NCBI GenBank assembly: GCA_959596505.1
Contig: CAUFWM010000007.1
Coordinates: 1 to 47,987, forward strand
Origin: an uncultured Collinsella sp.
GTDB lineage: Bacteria; Actinomycetota; Coriobacteriia; Coriobacteriales; Coriobacteriaceae
Reading direction: 5' to 3'
DNA: 47,987 nt
The translations under genes were made by a program, and so were the position numbers. Of the stretch, positions 32,455-40,473 are shown in pieces. Within the stretch, counting starts at the first letter, position 1, and the number at the start of each line of letters is the position of its first letter. Under the pieces are notes generated by a model, which saw only the letters and a program-made list of their open reading frames with translations, did not search any database and was not told where the DNA came from.

Positions 32455-33306
32455 ATGCTTAATGGGTGCGCATATATATTGACGGTCGACGTGGGCAACA
32501 CATTCATTCGCTTTGGCCTGTTTGCCGAGGATTCGGCCGCGGCGCAGGAATGCCCGCTTGCGACGTGCGAGATCACGACGCCGTCGAGCATCACGGCCGA
32601 CGAGGCGCGTATGAGGCTCGTACAGGTCATGGGCGCGCTAGCAATCGATGCGGGCATGCCGGGTGTGCTCGTTCCCGCGGCGGCCGTGCTGAGTTGTGTG
32701 GTGCCGGCGCTCGAGCGCCCGTGGAAGGCGGCGCTTTCCCGCACCTGCACGGGGCGCGTGCTCACCGTGGGGCCGGGCCTCAAGACCGGCATGCCCGTGC
32801 ACTACGACGATCCGGCCGAGATCGGCCCCGACCGCATCGCCGACGCCGTGGCGGCCCGTGCCGTCTACGGCTCTCCGTGCATCGTGATCGACCTGGGCAC
32901 TACGACCAATATCGAGGTCATCGATGCGCGCGGAACCTTTGTCGGCGGCGTTATCGCGCCGGGTCTGGCGCTTGGCGCCCGCTCGCTTTCGGCCGCTGCG
33001 GCGCGCCTGCCGCAGGTCGAGCCCTCGGCACCCACGCATGTGATCGGTCGCAACACGCGCGAGGCCATGCGCTCAGGCGTGGTCTTGGGCGAGGTGGCCC
33101 GTATCGACGGCATGCTCGACATGGTGCTCGCCGAGATGCGCGCGACGAAGGCCGCGGGGGAGGGCGATGTGCCCATCGTCATTACCGGCGACGATGCCGA
33201 GGCACTTGCGGCCCTTGTCGGCCATAGCCTGACGGTCGACGATGCGCTGACGCTGCGGGGTCTCGCCGAGCTCTACCACATCAACCAAAAGCCTCGCCGC
33301 GCGTAG
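32455..33306 (+). CDS. coaX: type III pantothenate kinase
   Basis: This 283-residue cytoplasmic kinase of the ASKHA fold phosphorylates pantothenate, the first step of coenzyme A synthesis. The phosphate motif is TVDVGNTFIRFGLF (about residues 10-23). The pantothenate site GPDRIADAVAA is at about 124-134, and IDLGTTTNIEVID with GGVIAPGL follows. The usual DxGTATT is here DLGTTTN, and the key Asp and Thr are kept. Length is slightly above 255-260. A GAAAGGAG ribosome-binding site precedes ATG 32455, and a -10-like TATACT lies at 32422-32427. Upstream in-frame starts back to 32338 are unlikely. No other pantothenate genes are nearby. Confidence 0.93.
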   Translation: MLNGCAYILTVDVGNTFIRFGLFAEDSAAAQECPLATCEITTPSSITADEARMRLVQVMGALAIDAGMPGVLVPAAAVLSCVVPALERPWKAALSRTCTGRVLTVGPGLKTGMPVHYDDPAEIGPDRIADAVAARAVYGSPCIVIDLGTTTNIEVIDARGTFVGGVIAPGLALGARSLSAAAARLPQVEPSAPTHVIGRNTREAMRSGVVLGEVARIDGMLDMVLAEMRATKAAGEGDVPIVITGDDAEALAALVGHSLTVDDALTLRGLAELYHINQKPRRA

Positions 33307-33389
33307 CGATGGGGGCGATGGGACAAAAACGTCTCCACCTTCCACCTGCTACAATGGGTCAAACTATTGCGATTTCGGAGGTGTCTGCC

Positions 33390-33914
33390 ATGTCGGACGA
33401 TCTTCATCAAACCGCGTCGGGCAAGCGCCGCGACGTTATTAGCTGGGATGAGTTCTTTATGAGCGTGGCCATCGCCGCGCAGCGCCGCAGTAAGGACCCC
33501 AACACGCAGGTGGGCGCGTGCATCGCCAGCACCAACCACCGCATCCTTTCGGTGGGTTACAACGGTACGCCCTCGGCGCTCAACGACGACTTTTTCCCGT
33601 GGGGCACAAGCGACGACCCGTTGCAGGACAAGCACAACTACGTGGTGCACGCCGAGGCAAACGCCGTGCTCAACTACCGCGGCTCGCTCAAAGACCTTGA
33701 GGGTTCCACGGTCTACGTCACGCTGTTCCCGTGCCACGACTGTGCCAAGATCCTGGCGCAGGTGGGCGTGGGCGAGGTCGTCTACCTGGACAATAAGTAT
33801 GCCGACACCGATGACGGCCGTATCAGCAGCCGCATTCTCGACTCTTGCGGCATCAGCTACCGCCAGGTCATCGTCGATGTCCAGATTGGTACCGGGGGAC
33901 AAGCTCAGCAGTAG
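33390..33914 (+). CDS. dCMP deaminase family protein
   Basis: This 174-residue zinc-dependent deaminase would convert dCMP to dUMP for thymidylate synthesis, like ComEB-type proteins. The zinc and catalytic motifs are intact: VVHAEANAVLN (His ligand and catalytic Glu) and PCHDCAK (two Cys ligands). SKDPNTQVGACIAS and GYNGTPSALNDDFFPW match the phosphate- and base-binding segments of dCMP deaminases. The ATG at 33390 has GGAG upstream. A TACAAT -10-like box is at 33350-33355. It is 83 bases after coaX and may have its own promoter. The C-terminal tail GTGGQAQQ is not conserved. Confidence 0.92.
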   Translation: MSDDLHQTASGKRRDVISWDEFFMSVAIAAQRRSKDPNTQVGACIASTNHRILSVGYNGTPSALNDDFFPWGTSDDPLQDKHNYVVHAEANAVLNYRGSLKDLEGSTVYVTLFPCHDCAKILAQVGVGEVVYLDNKYADTDDGRISSRILDSCGISYRQVIVDVQIGTGGQAQQ

Positions 33915-34084
33915 CGCGTGCCAACGCCAGCTGGCGGCAAAACAGCCAAAAGAGACCCGTCCCAAATTGACTGCTCGTGAAAGTCGTGTCCGCACGCATG
34001 GCTGGCGCCTAAGCGGGTACATGGCTGTAGTAACATAGCCCCTGTCCGCGGGCGTGCCCGCGTTATTGTGAGAAAGGAGCCCCT

Positions 34085-34363
34085 GTGGCTGTTAACGAAG
34101 AGCTGCTTAAGAAGGTTCTTGAAGAGATTCGCCCCAACCTGCAGGCCGATGGCGGCGATATGGAGTATGTGGGCGTCGACGACGAGGGTGTTGTCAAGCT
34201 GGAACTGCAGGGCGCCTGCGCCGGCTGCCCTATGAGCTCGCTAACCCTTTCCATGGGTATCGAGCGCATCCTGAAGGAGCACGTGCCCGGCGTTACCCGC
34301 GTCGAGCAGGTCAATGCTTCCGGCGAGGCCGAGGACCTGTACGACGAGTACGCGCCGTTCTAA
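34085..34363 (+). CDS. NifU C-terminal-type iron-sulfur scaffold protein
   Basis: This 92-residue protein is a free-standing NifU C-terminal (Nfu) domain. The motif ADGGDMEYVGVDD is followed by the CxxC pair GACAGCPMSS (Cys47 and Cys50), which can hold a [4Fe-4S] cluster between two subunits for delivery to client enzymes. Translation starts at GTG 34085, 4 bases after an AAAGGAGC ribosome-binding site. The length and motif order are standard. The tail (EAEDLYDEYAPF) is acidic. The nearby operon gives no specific client. The large Fe-S activase at 21714 is a conceivable one but unlinked. Confidence 0.93.
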   Translation: MAVNEELLKKVLEEIRPNLQADGGDMEYVGVDDEGVVKLELQGACAGCPMSSLTLSMGIERILKEHVPGVTRVEQVNASGEAEDLYDEYAPF

Positions 34364-34412
34364 GATGCGAAAGCTGCGGACGGTACGCTCCGCATAGACG
34401 TTACGCCCAGAT

Positions 34413-34445
34413 ATGCGGCTGCGAGCGCAAGGCCCGCGGCCGCAT
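34413..34445 (+). terminator. stem-loop between nfu and lgt
   Basis: ATGCGGCTGCG (34413-34423) pairs with CGCGGCCGCAT (34435-34445) with one T-G pair, followed by TTGTATG. It is a moderate terminator. Confidence 0.6.
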
Positions 34446-34471
34446 TTGTATGTAGGGAGCAGGGGATCGAT

Positions 34472-35293
34472 ATGCTCAACGACCTCTACCACATGCTTGA
34501 TCCCGTCGCAATCTCGGCGGGCCCCATCACCATCTACTGGTACGGTCTGGCCTACGTGGTCGGCGCTCTGCTCACGGCGGTCGTTATGTACCGCACGCAA
34601 CGTCGTTGGGGCTTCGACATTACGATTGATGACCTGACGAGCGTCGTGGTCGGCGCGGTCTTTGGCCTCATTATCGGCGCTCGCCTGTTTTACGTCGTCT
34701 TTTACGGCGATGGCTACTATTGGACCCATCCGCTCGAGATCTTTGCCACCAACGAGGGCGGCATGAGCTTCCATGGCGGCCTGGTGGGCGGCATCTTGGG
34801 CGGCATCATCGTGTGCCGCATGTATAAGCTCGACGCTTGGACCGTCGCCGACCTTGCCGTGATCGGCGCTCCGCTGGCCCTGTGCCTGGGACGTTGCGCC
34901 AACTTCGTGAACGGCGAGCTGTGGGGTAAGCCGACCGATCTGCCCTGGGGTGTGGTCTTTGGCGGCACCGCGGGCGATATGCCGCGCCATCCCTCCCAGC
35001 TCTACGAGGCGTTTCTTGAGGGTGTCGTGCTCTTCTGTATTTTGCAGGTGCTCAGCCGCAAAAAGCCGCTGCTGCCCCAGGGCACGTTTATGGGCGTGTT
35101 CGTGATGGGGTACGGCATCGTCCGCTTTCTCGTTGAGTTCGTGCGCATGCCCGATGCACAGCTGGGCTATCTGCTGGGCGGCGTCATCACTATGGGCCAG
35201 CTGCTGAGTTTGCCGCTCGTGATCGCCGGCCTGGCGCTCATCATCTTCGCCCGACACCGCAATCGCCCCCAGCGCGTCTATTTGGACGCCTAG
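34472..35293 (+). CDS. lgt: prolipoprotein diacylglyceryl transferase
   Basis: This 273-residue membrane enzyme transfers diacylglycerol from phosphatidylglycerol to the lipobox Cys of lipoproteins such as the one at 10806. About seven spans are seen. The Lgt signature is GRCANFVNGELWGKPTDLPWG. Other conserved parts are YWYGLAYVVG, GGMSFHGGLVGG (the HGGL motif with the essential His) and RHPSQLYEAFLEG. All key residues (the Arg of GRxxNF, the Glu of NGE and HGGL) are present. It is monocistronic by appearance, with a stem-loop on each side. Two palindromic repeats follow it. Confidence 0.96.
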   Translation: MLNDLYHMLDPVAISAGPITIYWYGLAYVVGALLTAVVMYRTQRRWGFDITIDDLTSVVVGAVFGLIIGARLFYVVFYGDGYYWTHPLEIFATNEGGMSFHGGLVGGILGGIIVCRMYKLDAWTVADLAVIGAPLALCLGRCANFVNGELWGKPTDLPWGVVFGGTAGDMPRHPSQLYEAFLEGVVLFCILQVLSRKKPLLPQGTFMGVFVMGYGIVRFLVEFVRMPDAQLGYLLGGVITMGQLLSLPLVIAGLALIIFARHRNRPQRVYLDA

Positions 35294-35302
35294 CCGCCAC
35301 AT

Positions 35303-35337
35303 ACCACCACAAGGGGGACAGGCACCTTTGTGGTGGT
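35303..35337. repeat. palindromic intergenic repeat, GGGACAGG core
   Basis: ACCACCACAAGG (35303-35314) pairs with CTTTGTGGTGGT (35326-35337) with one G-T pair. The centre GGGACAGGCACCTTTGTGGT is shared exactly with 11929-11948. The tail TTTT may make it a terminator for lgt. Confidence 0.8.
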
Positions 35338-35374
35338 TTTGCCGGGCAACGATGACAGAACCGTAACGTTTCCC

Positions 35375-35419
35375 CAGATAAAACCTGCCAAAATAAACCT
35401 GTCCCTTTTTGGCAGGTTT
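35375..35419 (-). repeat. 45-base hairpin repeat, copy 1
   Basis: AAACCTGCCAAAA (35381-35393) pairs with TTTTTGGCAGGTTT (35406-35419) around TAAACCTGTCCC. Its reverse complement is nearly identical to 40265-40308. It ends 20 bases before the start of the next gene. Confidence 0.85.
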
Positions 35420-35439
35420 CTAGAAAGGCTATTCGGACT

Positions 35440-37623
35440 GTGAAGGATTCCGACCTCTCTGCAACGGCTGCGCGCGACGCCGCCCGCATCGTTTGGTTTA
35501 AGCGCTATCCCGCCAAGCAGACGCTCATCGCATTTTTGCTCGCCCTGCTGGCGACTACGGCGTTTTCCATCGATCCCGCCCCGGTGTCGAGCAATGCGGT
35601 CCTGGCGATCGACCCCAAAGCGACGGGCACGCTCTACGTGTGCTACGAGGTACTTCTCTCGTTTGCCGGCCATACCGACGCAGTGATGCTGCTCGCGCTT
35701 GCCTGCTTGCTCACGCTGCCGTTTCGCTATGTGTTCTTTGGCCGCGGTGACGCTTGGCGCCCGTCGGTCGTGCTGCCATCGCTGTTCTTTGCCGTTTGCA
35801 TGGTGTTCGGCCGTAGCTACGACCTTACCGATTCGGCAGAGATTGTGCTGGGCGACAAGGCACGCGTTATCTGCGCCTGGATTGGCGGCGCGGGCTGGAT
35901 GCTTCTGGCGATTGTAGCCTTCTATCTGGCTTTTGAGTTTTTGGATTGGTTGAGCTCCCGCCGCATTCCGTTTTCGGAGACCCACTTTGGTCGCGTGTGG
36001 CGTGTTGCCCACGCCGTGCTCTCGGTCCATCCCTTTGTCGGGCCGTTTCTTGTGCTCATGATTGTCTGGGCGCCCACGCTTATCGCCTCGCTGCCCGGCC
36101 TTTTTATGGGAGATACGGGTGCGCAGATTCGCCAGTGGTTCAACTACCCCAACGGCACGAGTGACTACCTGCGTCTGCTCAATCCCAATGTGTTGCTCAA
36201 CGGACATCACCCCGTGGTGCATACGGCTATCATCGGTTCGTGCGTCCAGCTGGGGCTTTCACTGTTCAACAGCGCCAACGCAGGTCTTGCCATCTACACC
36301 TGCGCTCAGTTCGTCATTACGGCCGCCTGTATGGCCTATTCCATCTCGTCGCTGCGCAAGCTAGGCGTGAGCCTGCCGGTCCGCGGCGTGATCTTGCTGT
36401 TCTTTGTGTTTATGCCCATGTTCTCCAACTACGCGGCCCTGCTGACCAAAGATGTGCTGTTTGCCGACGCGTTTTTGGTGCTGCTGGTGCAGACCGTGAA
36501 GCTCGTGGCCTGCGGCCTGCCCCGTCGCGATGCCAATGCCGCCCGTGCGGGCGAACAGAGGCCCGTGCTCTTTGCGCGCCATGACTGGCTGCTGCTCGCT
36601 CTGGGCGCCATGGGTTCCACGTTTCTGCGCAACGGCGGTTTGGTGTTTCCCCTGGCGGCCTGCGTGATTGCGGCGGCGTTTTGCGCTTGGGACGCGCATG
36701 TGGCCCGTCGCGTGACCAAACAGTCTGGCATCGCGCCCTTGTACGCCACGCCGCGCTTCCGCTGGGTGGGAGTTCTTGCGGTGCTTGCACTCTGCCTTGC
36801 CTCTAATATGTACTTCACCAAGGTCTTTATGCCGGCACATGACATCACGCCTGGTTCCAAGCGCGAAATCCTCTCGATTCCGTTCCAGCAGACGGCTCGT
36901 TTTGTCCAAAAGCACGACGGCCTCAACTCGGGCGTCAACCCCACGGTTAAGGAGGACGGCACCATCGTGGAGGCTCCTTGCGACGGCTTGGTGACCGACG
37001 AAGAGCGTACCGTGATCGACCGTGTGCTCAAGTACGAGAATCTGGGCCGCCGTTACAACCCGGATAAGTCGGACGCCGTCAAAAACTGCTTTAATGAGTA
37101 CGCCTCGCAGGAGGACATCAAGGCCTATTTTGAGGTGTGGGCCCAGATGTTCAAAAAGGACCCCGAGTGCTATATCTCGGCGCTCGTCAATAACTACTAC
37201 GGGTACTTTTATCCGAGCGCTCGCGATGCGTGGGTCTACAGCACGGCGCGCAGTGCCGAGATCATGGCGAAGCCCGATAACCTCAAGTACTTTGACTTCC
37301 ATCCGGTCGACAGCAAAGCCGTGCGCTGGTGCGACCACCTGATCAACCTGTATCGCGTGGCGGTGCAGCGCATCCCGTTTATCTCGCTCACCATGAGCTC
37401 GGCCACTTACGTGTGGATCATGATCGTCGTGGTGGTCTACCTGTTGCGCCGCCATTCGTGGCGCGCGCTGGCCATCTGGATACCGCTGCTGGGCGTGCTC
37501 GCCGTGTGCCTGATCGGCCCATGTAACGGATCGACCTACATGCGCTACCTGTATCCGGTCATCGCCTGCATGCCTTTTGCCGTCGGTGCCACGATCACCC
37601 GCAGCGACCTCCTGTGGACCTAG
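35440..37623 (+). CDS. large GT-C-like membrane protein (DUF6020-like)
   Basis: This 727-residue protein has about twelve or more spans, in the N-terminal two thirds and again near the C-terminus. After the first spans an outer loop reads LPGLFMGDTGAQIRQWFNYP (about residues 221-240). The acidic residue after PG and the following Gln resemble the first loop of GT-C membrane glycosyltransferases. A soluble domain of about 170 residues (about 470-640) lies between spans and is probably outside the cell. It is plausibly a cell-surface polysaccharide or glycolipid transferase. The donor and acceptor are unknown. Translation starts at GTG 35440. The hairpin repeat at 35375-35419 lies directly upstream. 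Confidence 0.65.
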   Translation: MKDSDLSATAARDAARIVWFKRYPAKQTLIAFLLALLATTAFSIDPAPVSSNAVLAIDPKATGTLYVCYEVLLSFAGHTDAVMLLALACLLTLPFRYVFFGRGDAWRPSVVLPSLFFAVCMVFGRSYDLTDSAEIVLGDKARVICAWIGGAGWMLLAIVAFYLAFEFLDWLSSRRIPFSETHFGRVWRVAHAVLSVHPFVGPFLVLMIVWAPTLIASLPGLFMGDTGAQIRQWFNYPNGTSDYLRLLNPNVLLNGHHPVVHTAIIGSCVQLGLSLFNSANAGLAIYTCAQFVITAACMAYSISSLRKLGVSLPVRGVILLFFVFMPMFSNYAALLTKDVLFADAFLVLLVQTVKLVACGLPRRDANAARAGEQRPVLFARHDWLLLALGAMGSTFLRNGGLVFPLAACVIAAAFCAWDAHVARRVTKQSGIAPLYATPRFRWVGVLAVLALCLASNMYFTKVFMPAHDITPGSKREILSIPFQQTARFVQKHDGLNSGVNPTVKEDGTIVEAPCDGLVTDEERTVIDRVLKYENLGRRYNPDKSDAVKNCFNEYASQEDIKAYFEVWAQMFKKDPECYISALVNNYYGYFYPSARDAWVYSTARSAEIMAKPDNLKYFDFHPVDSKAVRWCDHLINLYRVAVQRIPFISLTMSSATYVWIMIVVVVYLLRRHSWRALAIWIPLLGVLAVCLIGPCNGSTYMRYLYPVIACMPFAVGATITRSDLLWT

Positions 37624-37795
37624 CCCAAGATTGGCGCACTGGGGGCAGGTTGCTTTGCGCTAAGGGGCTGTATCATCATGGTGGCTTCATTTTTTTGTTT
37701 ATCTCACAGGCCAGTAGGTATATCATTTATAGCGTTTGTTTATATTGCCCGAGCATCCACGCTGGGCTTTAGGTCGAAACCGATAGGAGACACGT

Positions 37796-38602
37796 ATGTC
37801 CGGACACTCTAAGTGGGCCACAACCAAGCATCGTAAGGGCGCGCAGGACGCCAAGCGTTCCGCCCTCTTCTCCAAGCTCAGCCGCAACATCACCGTTGCT
37901 GCCCGTCTCGGCGGTGACCCGCTGCCCGAGAACAACGCCAGCCTCGCCGCTGCCGTTGCCAAGGCCAAGGCTCAGTCCATGCCTAAGGACAAGATCAAGT
38001 CCGCTATCGATAAGGCCTTTGGTTCGGGTGCCGATGCCGCCGTCTACGAGAACATCGTGTACGAGGGCTACGGTCCCGCCGGCGTTGCCGTCTACGTCGA
38101 CTGCCTGACCGACAACCGCAACCGCACCGCCGCCGATGTTCGTTCCGCCTTCTCCCACGCTGGTGGCAACCTGGGCACCTCCGGTTCCGTCGCCTTCCAG
38201 TTTGAGCGCAAGGGCCAGATCGTCGTTGCCAAGGAGGTCCTGGACGAGAACGCCAAGAAGGAGACCATGATCGCCAACGGTGCTGCCGGTGACGAGGATG
38301 AGTTTATGATGGCGATCGCCGAGGCCGGTGGCGAGGACTACGAGGACGCCGGCGAGGAGTGGATCGTCTGGACCGCTGCCAACGACGTCATGGCTGTTTC
38401 CAAGGCACTCGAGGAGCAGGGCATCCAGGTCAAGGGCTCCGAGACCACCATGGTCCCGACCACCCCGACCGAGGTTTCCGGTGCCGACGCCAAGAAGGTT
38501 CAGCGCCTCATCGACCGTCTTGAGGAGCTCGACGACGTCCAGGACGTCTACAGCACCATGGACATGACCGACGAGGTTATCGCTGCCCTCGAGGAGGAGT
38601 AG
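37796..38602 (+). CDS. yebC: YebC/PmpR family regulator (TACO1-like)
   Basis: This 268-residue protein opens with the family signature MSGHSKWATTKHRKGAQDAKRSALFSKL. NRNRTAADVRSAFSHAGGNLGTSGSVAFQF (about residues 104-133) follows, and the last domain carries the EELDDVQDVYS motif typical of the family's C-terminus. YebC proteins were long described as DNA-binding regulators and are now also linked to relief of ribosome stalling at proline-rich stretches. Codon use is the most biased in the window, which suggests high expression. It is somewhat longer than the usual 240-250 residues, with an acidic insertion (GDEDEFMMAIAEAGGEDYED). A terminator follows at 38672. The 172-base gap upstream holds AT-rich promoter-like DNA. 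Confidence 0.95.
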   Translation: MSGHSKWATTKHRKGAQDAKRSALFSKLSRNITVAARLGGDPLPENNASLAAAVAKAKAQSMPKDKIKSAIDKAFGSGADAAVYENIVYEGYGPAGVAVYVDCLTDNRNRTAADVRSAFSHAGGNLGTSGSVAFQFERKGQIVVAKEVLDENAKKETMIANGAAGDEDEFMMAIAEAGGEDYEDAGEEWIVWTAANDVMAVSKALEEQGIQVKGSETTMVPTTPTEVSGADAKKVQRLIDRLEELDDVQDVYSTMDMTDEVIAALEEE

Positions 38603-38671
38603 CGCCCGCACGGATTGAGCCGTGCATATCTGGGCATAATGAAGCGAGCATGCAAGCCTCGTGGAATAGAT

Positions 38672-38714
38672 GAGCCGGATCCGCGTGCATGAGGCACCGG
38701 ACCCGGCTCTTTTA
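38672..38714 (+). terminator. terminator after yebC
   Basis: GAGCCGGATCCG (38672-38683) and CGGACCCGGCTC (38698-38709) pair with one mismatch, followed by TTTTAT. Confidence 0.85.
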
Positions 38715-38768
38715 TAATGATGCGAATCGTTTTGCATTCTGTGGATCGAGATTTGAAGGGAGCGCTGC

Positions 38769-39314
38769 ATGCGCGTGCTCAAACGAGCCCTGGCGATCGT
38801 GTATCTTGCCGCCGCCGTCGTGGCGCTGGGTACGTTAGTCTGCCAGTTTTGGGGGCCATATACCTATCGCTTTATGCTGCTGATGCGCGATCCGCTGCCT
38901 CGCATCGTTGTTACGGCGTGCGGCGGTGTCGTGGCGCTCGGCGTGCTCGTGGGTTTCTTCCGCCTGATGTTTGCTCGTCGCGAGCCGTCCTGCGTGCATC
39001 CGGCGGGGGAGCGCAATATCGAGGTCACGCTCGCTGCCCTCTCCTCGTGTGCTCGCACCGCGGCAGAGCGCGACGACCGAGTGATGATCGAGCATGTCGA
39101 GGCGCGCGTGCAGGGCTCCGACGAATCGCACGTCCGTTTTAAGGTCGACGCCATCGCGCTCGACGACCGGGACGTGGCTTCCCTTGCAGCCGCGATGCAG
39201 CAACGTATCGAGGAGGCCTGCGACACCATGCTCGGCACGCCGGGCACGACTGCGCGCGTTCGTTTTTTGCCGTCCAAGACTACCGTCCAGACCGTGGAGG
39301 TTTCCGGTGAGTGA
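38769..39314 (+). CDS. amaP: AmaP-like membrane anchor of Asp23 system
   Basis: This 181-residue protein has two spans (residues about 9-27 and 46-68), a cytoplasmic loop, and a soluble domain of about 110 residues. The domain includes IEVTLAALSSCARTAAERDDR and RVRFLPSKTTVQTVEV, like the AmaP domain that holds Asp23 at the membrane. It is first in a three-gene unit with DUF2273 and Asp23 proteins, the usual order of this envelope-stress system. Its stop overlaps the next gene by 8 bases. Identity to AmaP proteins is low by eye, so the name rests on topology and context. Confidence 0.75.
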   Translation: MRVLKRALAIVYLAAAVVALGTLVCQFWGPYTYRFMLLMRDPLPRIVVTACGGVVALGVLVGFFRLMFARREPSCVHPAGERNIEVTLAALSSCARTAAERDDRVMIEHVEARVQGSDESHVRFKVDAIALDDRDVASLAAAMQQRIEEACDTMLGTPGTTARVRFLPSKTTVQTVEVSGE

Positions 39315-39684
39315 TACCAATCAAGACAAGACTGTCCGCACCCCGCGCCTGACTATCGATCAGAGCGCCGCGCCGGCAGGCGAGGTCGTCGATCCCAAGG
39401 TAGAGGGCGCCGAGTCGCATGACGCGGTCGCCGATGATTTTGATGAGGCCATGGGTCTCATCAAGGGTACGGGGGCAGCCATCTGGAGCTATGCCGTCCG
39501 TCATCCCAACACCACGCTTGGAGCCGTCGCTGGTTTTGTGCTCGCCGTGCTGGTGCTCACGCTCGGCCTGTGGGATACGCTCGTCATCGCATTCTTTGTG
39601 TTGATCGGCGCCGTGATTGGCCAGATCCGTGACGGTGAGAATGGGATCGTCAACTTCTTCGGTCGTCTGTTTAGCGGCCGCTAG
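39307..39684 (+). CDS. DUF2273-family small membrane protein
   Basis: This 125-residue protein starts at GTG 39307, 5 bases after GGAGG (39297-39301), and overlaps amaP by 8 bases. A polar N-terminal region of about 60 residues precedes two closely spaced spans (HPNTTLGAVAGFVLAVLVL and TLVIAFFVLIGAVIGQI) that match DUF2273. The protein ends in the typical GENGIVNFFGRLFSGR. DUF2273 proteins are small partners of Asp23/AmaP and usually have just the hairpin (about 60-70 residues), so the acidic N-terminal half is an extension. Its role, perhaps helping anchor or assemble Asp23, is inferred. Confidence 0.85.
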   Translation: MSDTNQDKTVRTPRLTIDQSAAPAGEVVDPKVEGAESHDAVADDFDEAMGLIKGTGAAIWSYAVRHPNTTLGAVAGFVLAVLVLTLGLWDTLVIAFFVLIGAVIGQIRDGENGIVNFFGRLFSGR

Positions 39685-39728
39685 CATGTATTCGACCGCC
39701 GCGTGTGCGGTGGGCATAAGGAGGAACC

Positions 39729-40250
39729 ATGGCTTTTAACACGAAGGTCGATGTGGCCGATACCGAGCTCGAGGTAGACGAGACCGTCACCGCCGAGGCC
39801 GAGGACGTAACGCTCGAGGACGAGGCGCTCGTCGAGGCCGAACCCGCCGACGATGCGGACGAGGATGATGAGGAAACAGACGAGTCCGAGGACTCGCTGA
39901 CCTATTCCAACGGTGTAATCGAGAAGATCGTCGCCATGGCCACCCGCGAGGTACCGCACGTCCTGGGCATGAAGGGCAACCTCATGCACTTTGTGCAGGA
40001 GCAGTTTGGTGCCGAGAATCTGACCAAGGGCGTGACGGTCGAGGTCACCGATGACAACCGCGTGGTCGTTAACATTTCCGTCATTATCGAGTACGGCGCC
40101 TATGCGCCCGCGATTTTCGACGACGTTAAGGCGCGCGTGACCGAGCGTCTGGCTGCGATGACCGGCCTTGAGGTGGCAGGCGTCAACCTGCGCATCGAGG
40201 ATGTCATCACCCCCGAGGAGTATGAGCACCGCACCAACCAGCACGAGTAA
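39729..40250 (+). CDS. Asp23/Gls24 family envelope stress protein
   Basis: This 173-residue protein carries an Asp23/Gls24 domain in residues about 58-165: LTYSNGVIEKIVAMATREVP, GMKGNLMHFVQEQF, KGVTVEVTDDNRVVVNISVI, and AMTGLEVAGVNLRIEDVI. In Staphylococcus the homologue is an abundant, membrane-associated cell-envelope stress protein tethered by AmaP. The first 55 residues are an extended, strongly acidic tail (many Glu/Asp in a row), unlike shorter relatives. GAGGAACC precedes the ATG as ribosome-binding site. Together with the two genes upstream it makes a complete three-part module. Alkaline or cell-wall stress induction is expected from the family, not shown here. Confidence 0.95.
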   Translation: MAFNTKVDVADTELEVDETVTAEAEDVTLEDEALVEAEPADDADEDDEETDESEDSLTYSNGVIEKIVAMATREVPHVLGMKGNLMHFVQEQFGAENLTKGVTVEVTDDNRVVVNISVIIEYGAYAPAIFDDVKARVTERLAAMTGLEVAGVNLRIEDVITPEEYEHRTNQHE

Positions 40251-40264
40251 CCTACCAAAAAGGT

Positions 40265-40308
40265 AACCTGCCAAAAAGGGACAGGTTTATTTTGGCAGAT
40301 TTTATCTG
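40265..40308 (+). repeat. 44-base hairpin repeat, copy 2
   Basis: The sequence from AACCTGCC to TTTTATCTG differs at one base from the reverse complement of 35375-35419. AACCTGCCAAAA pairs with TTTTGGCAGATT with one mismatch. GGGACAGG lies in the middle. A partial tandem copy (CTACCAAAAAGGT) precedes it. Confidence 0.85.
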
Positions 40309-40319
40309 CGAAAACGTCA

Positions 40320-40357
40320 AACGGCCGGTCGCACGGATGTATGTGCGGCCGGCCGTT
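40320..40357 (+). terminator. terminator of the asp23 operon
   Basis: AACGGCCGGTCGCAC (40320-40334) and GTGCGGCCGGCCGTT (40343-40357) form a 15-bp stem with one T-G pair, followed by ATTTGT. Confidence 0.88.
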
Positions 40358-40473
40358 ATTTGTATGCCCCCGATGTAGGCATACCGCTCGTCTAACTAGG
40401 GGTTGCAATCGTCGCGTTCCGCGTTACCCTAATGGGCGCATTGTTTCCAAATTGTTAACGAGGGGTTGCCGTA

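Noticed and set aside
33940..33970. Possible decayed GGGAC-core repeat (CCCGTCCC)
   Set aside because: No complementary flanking arms were found.
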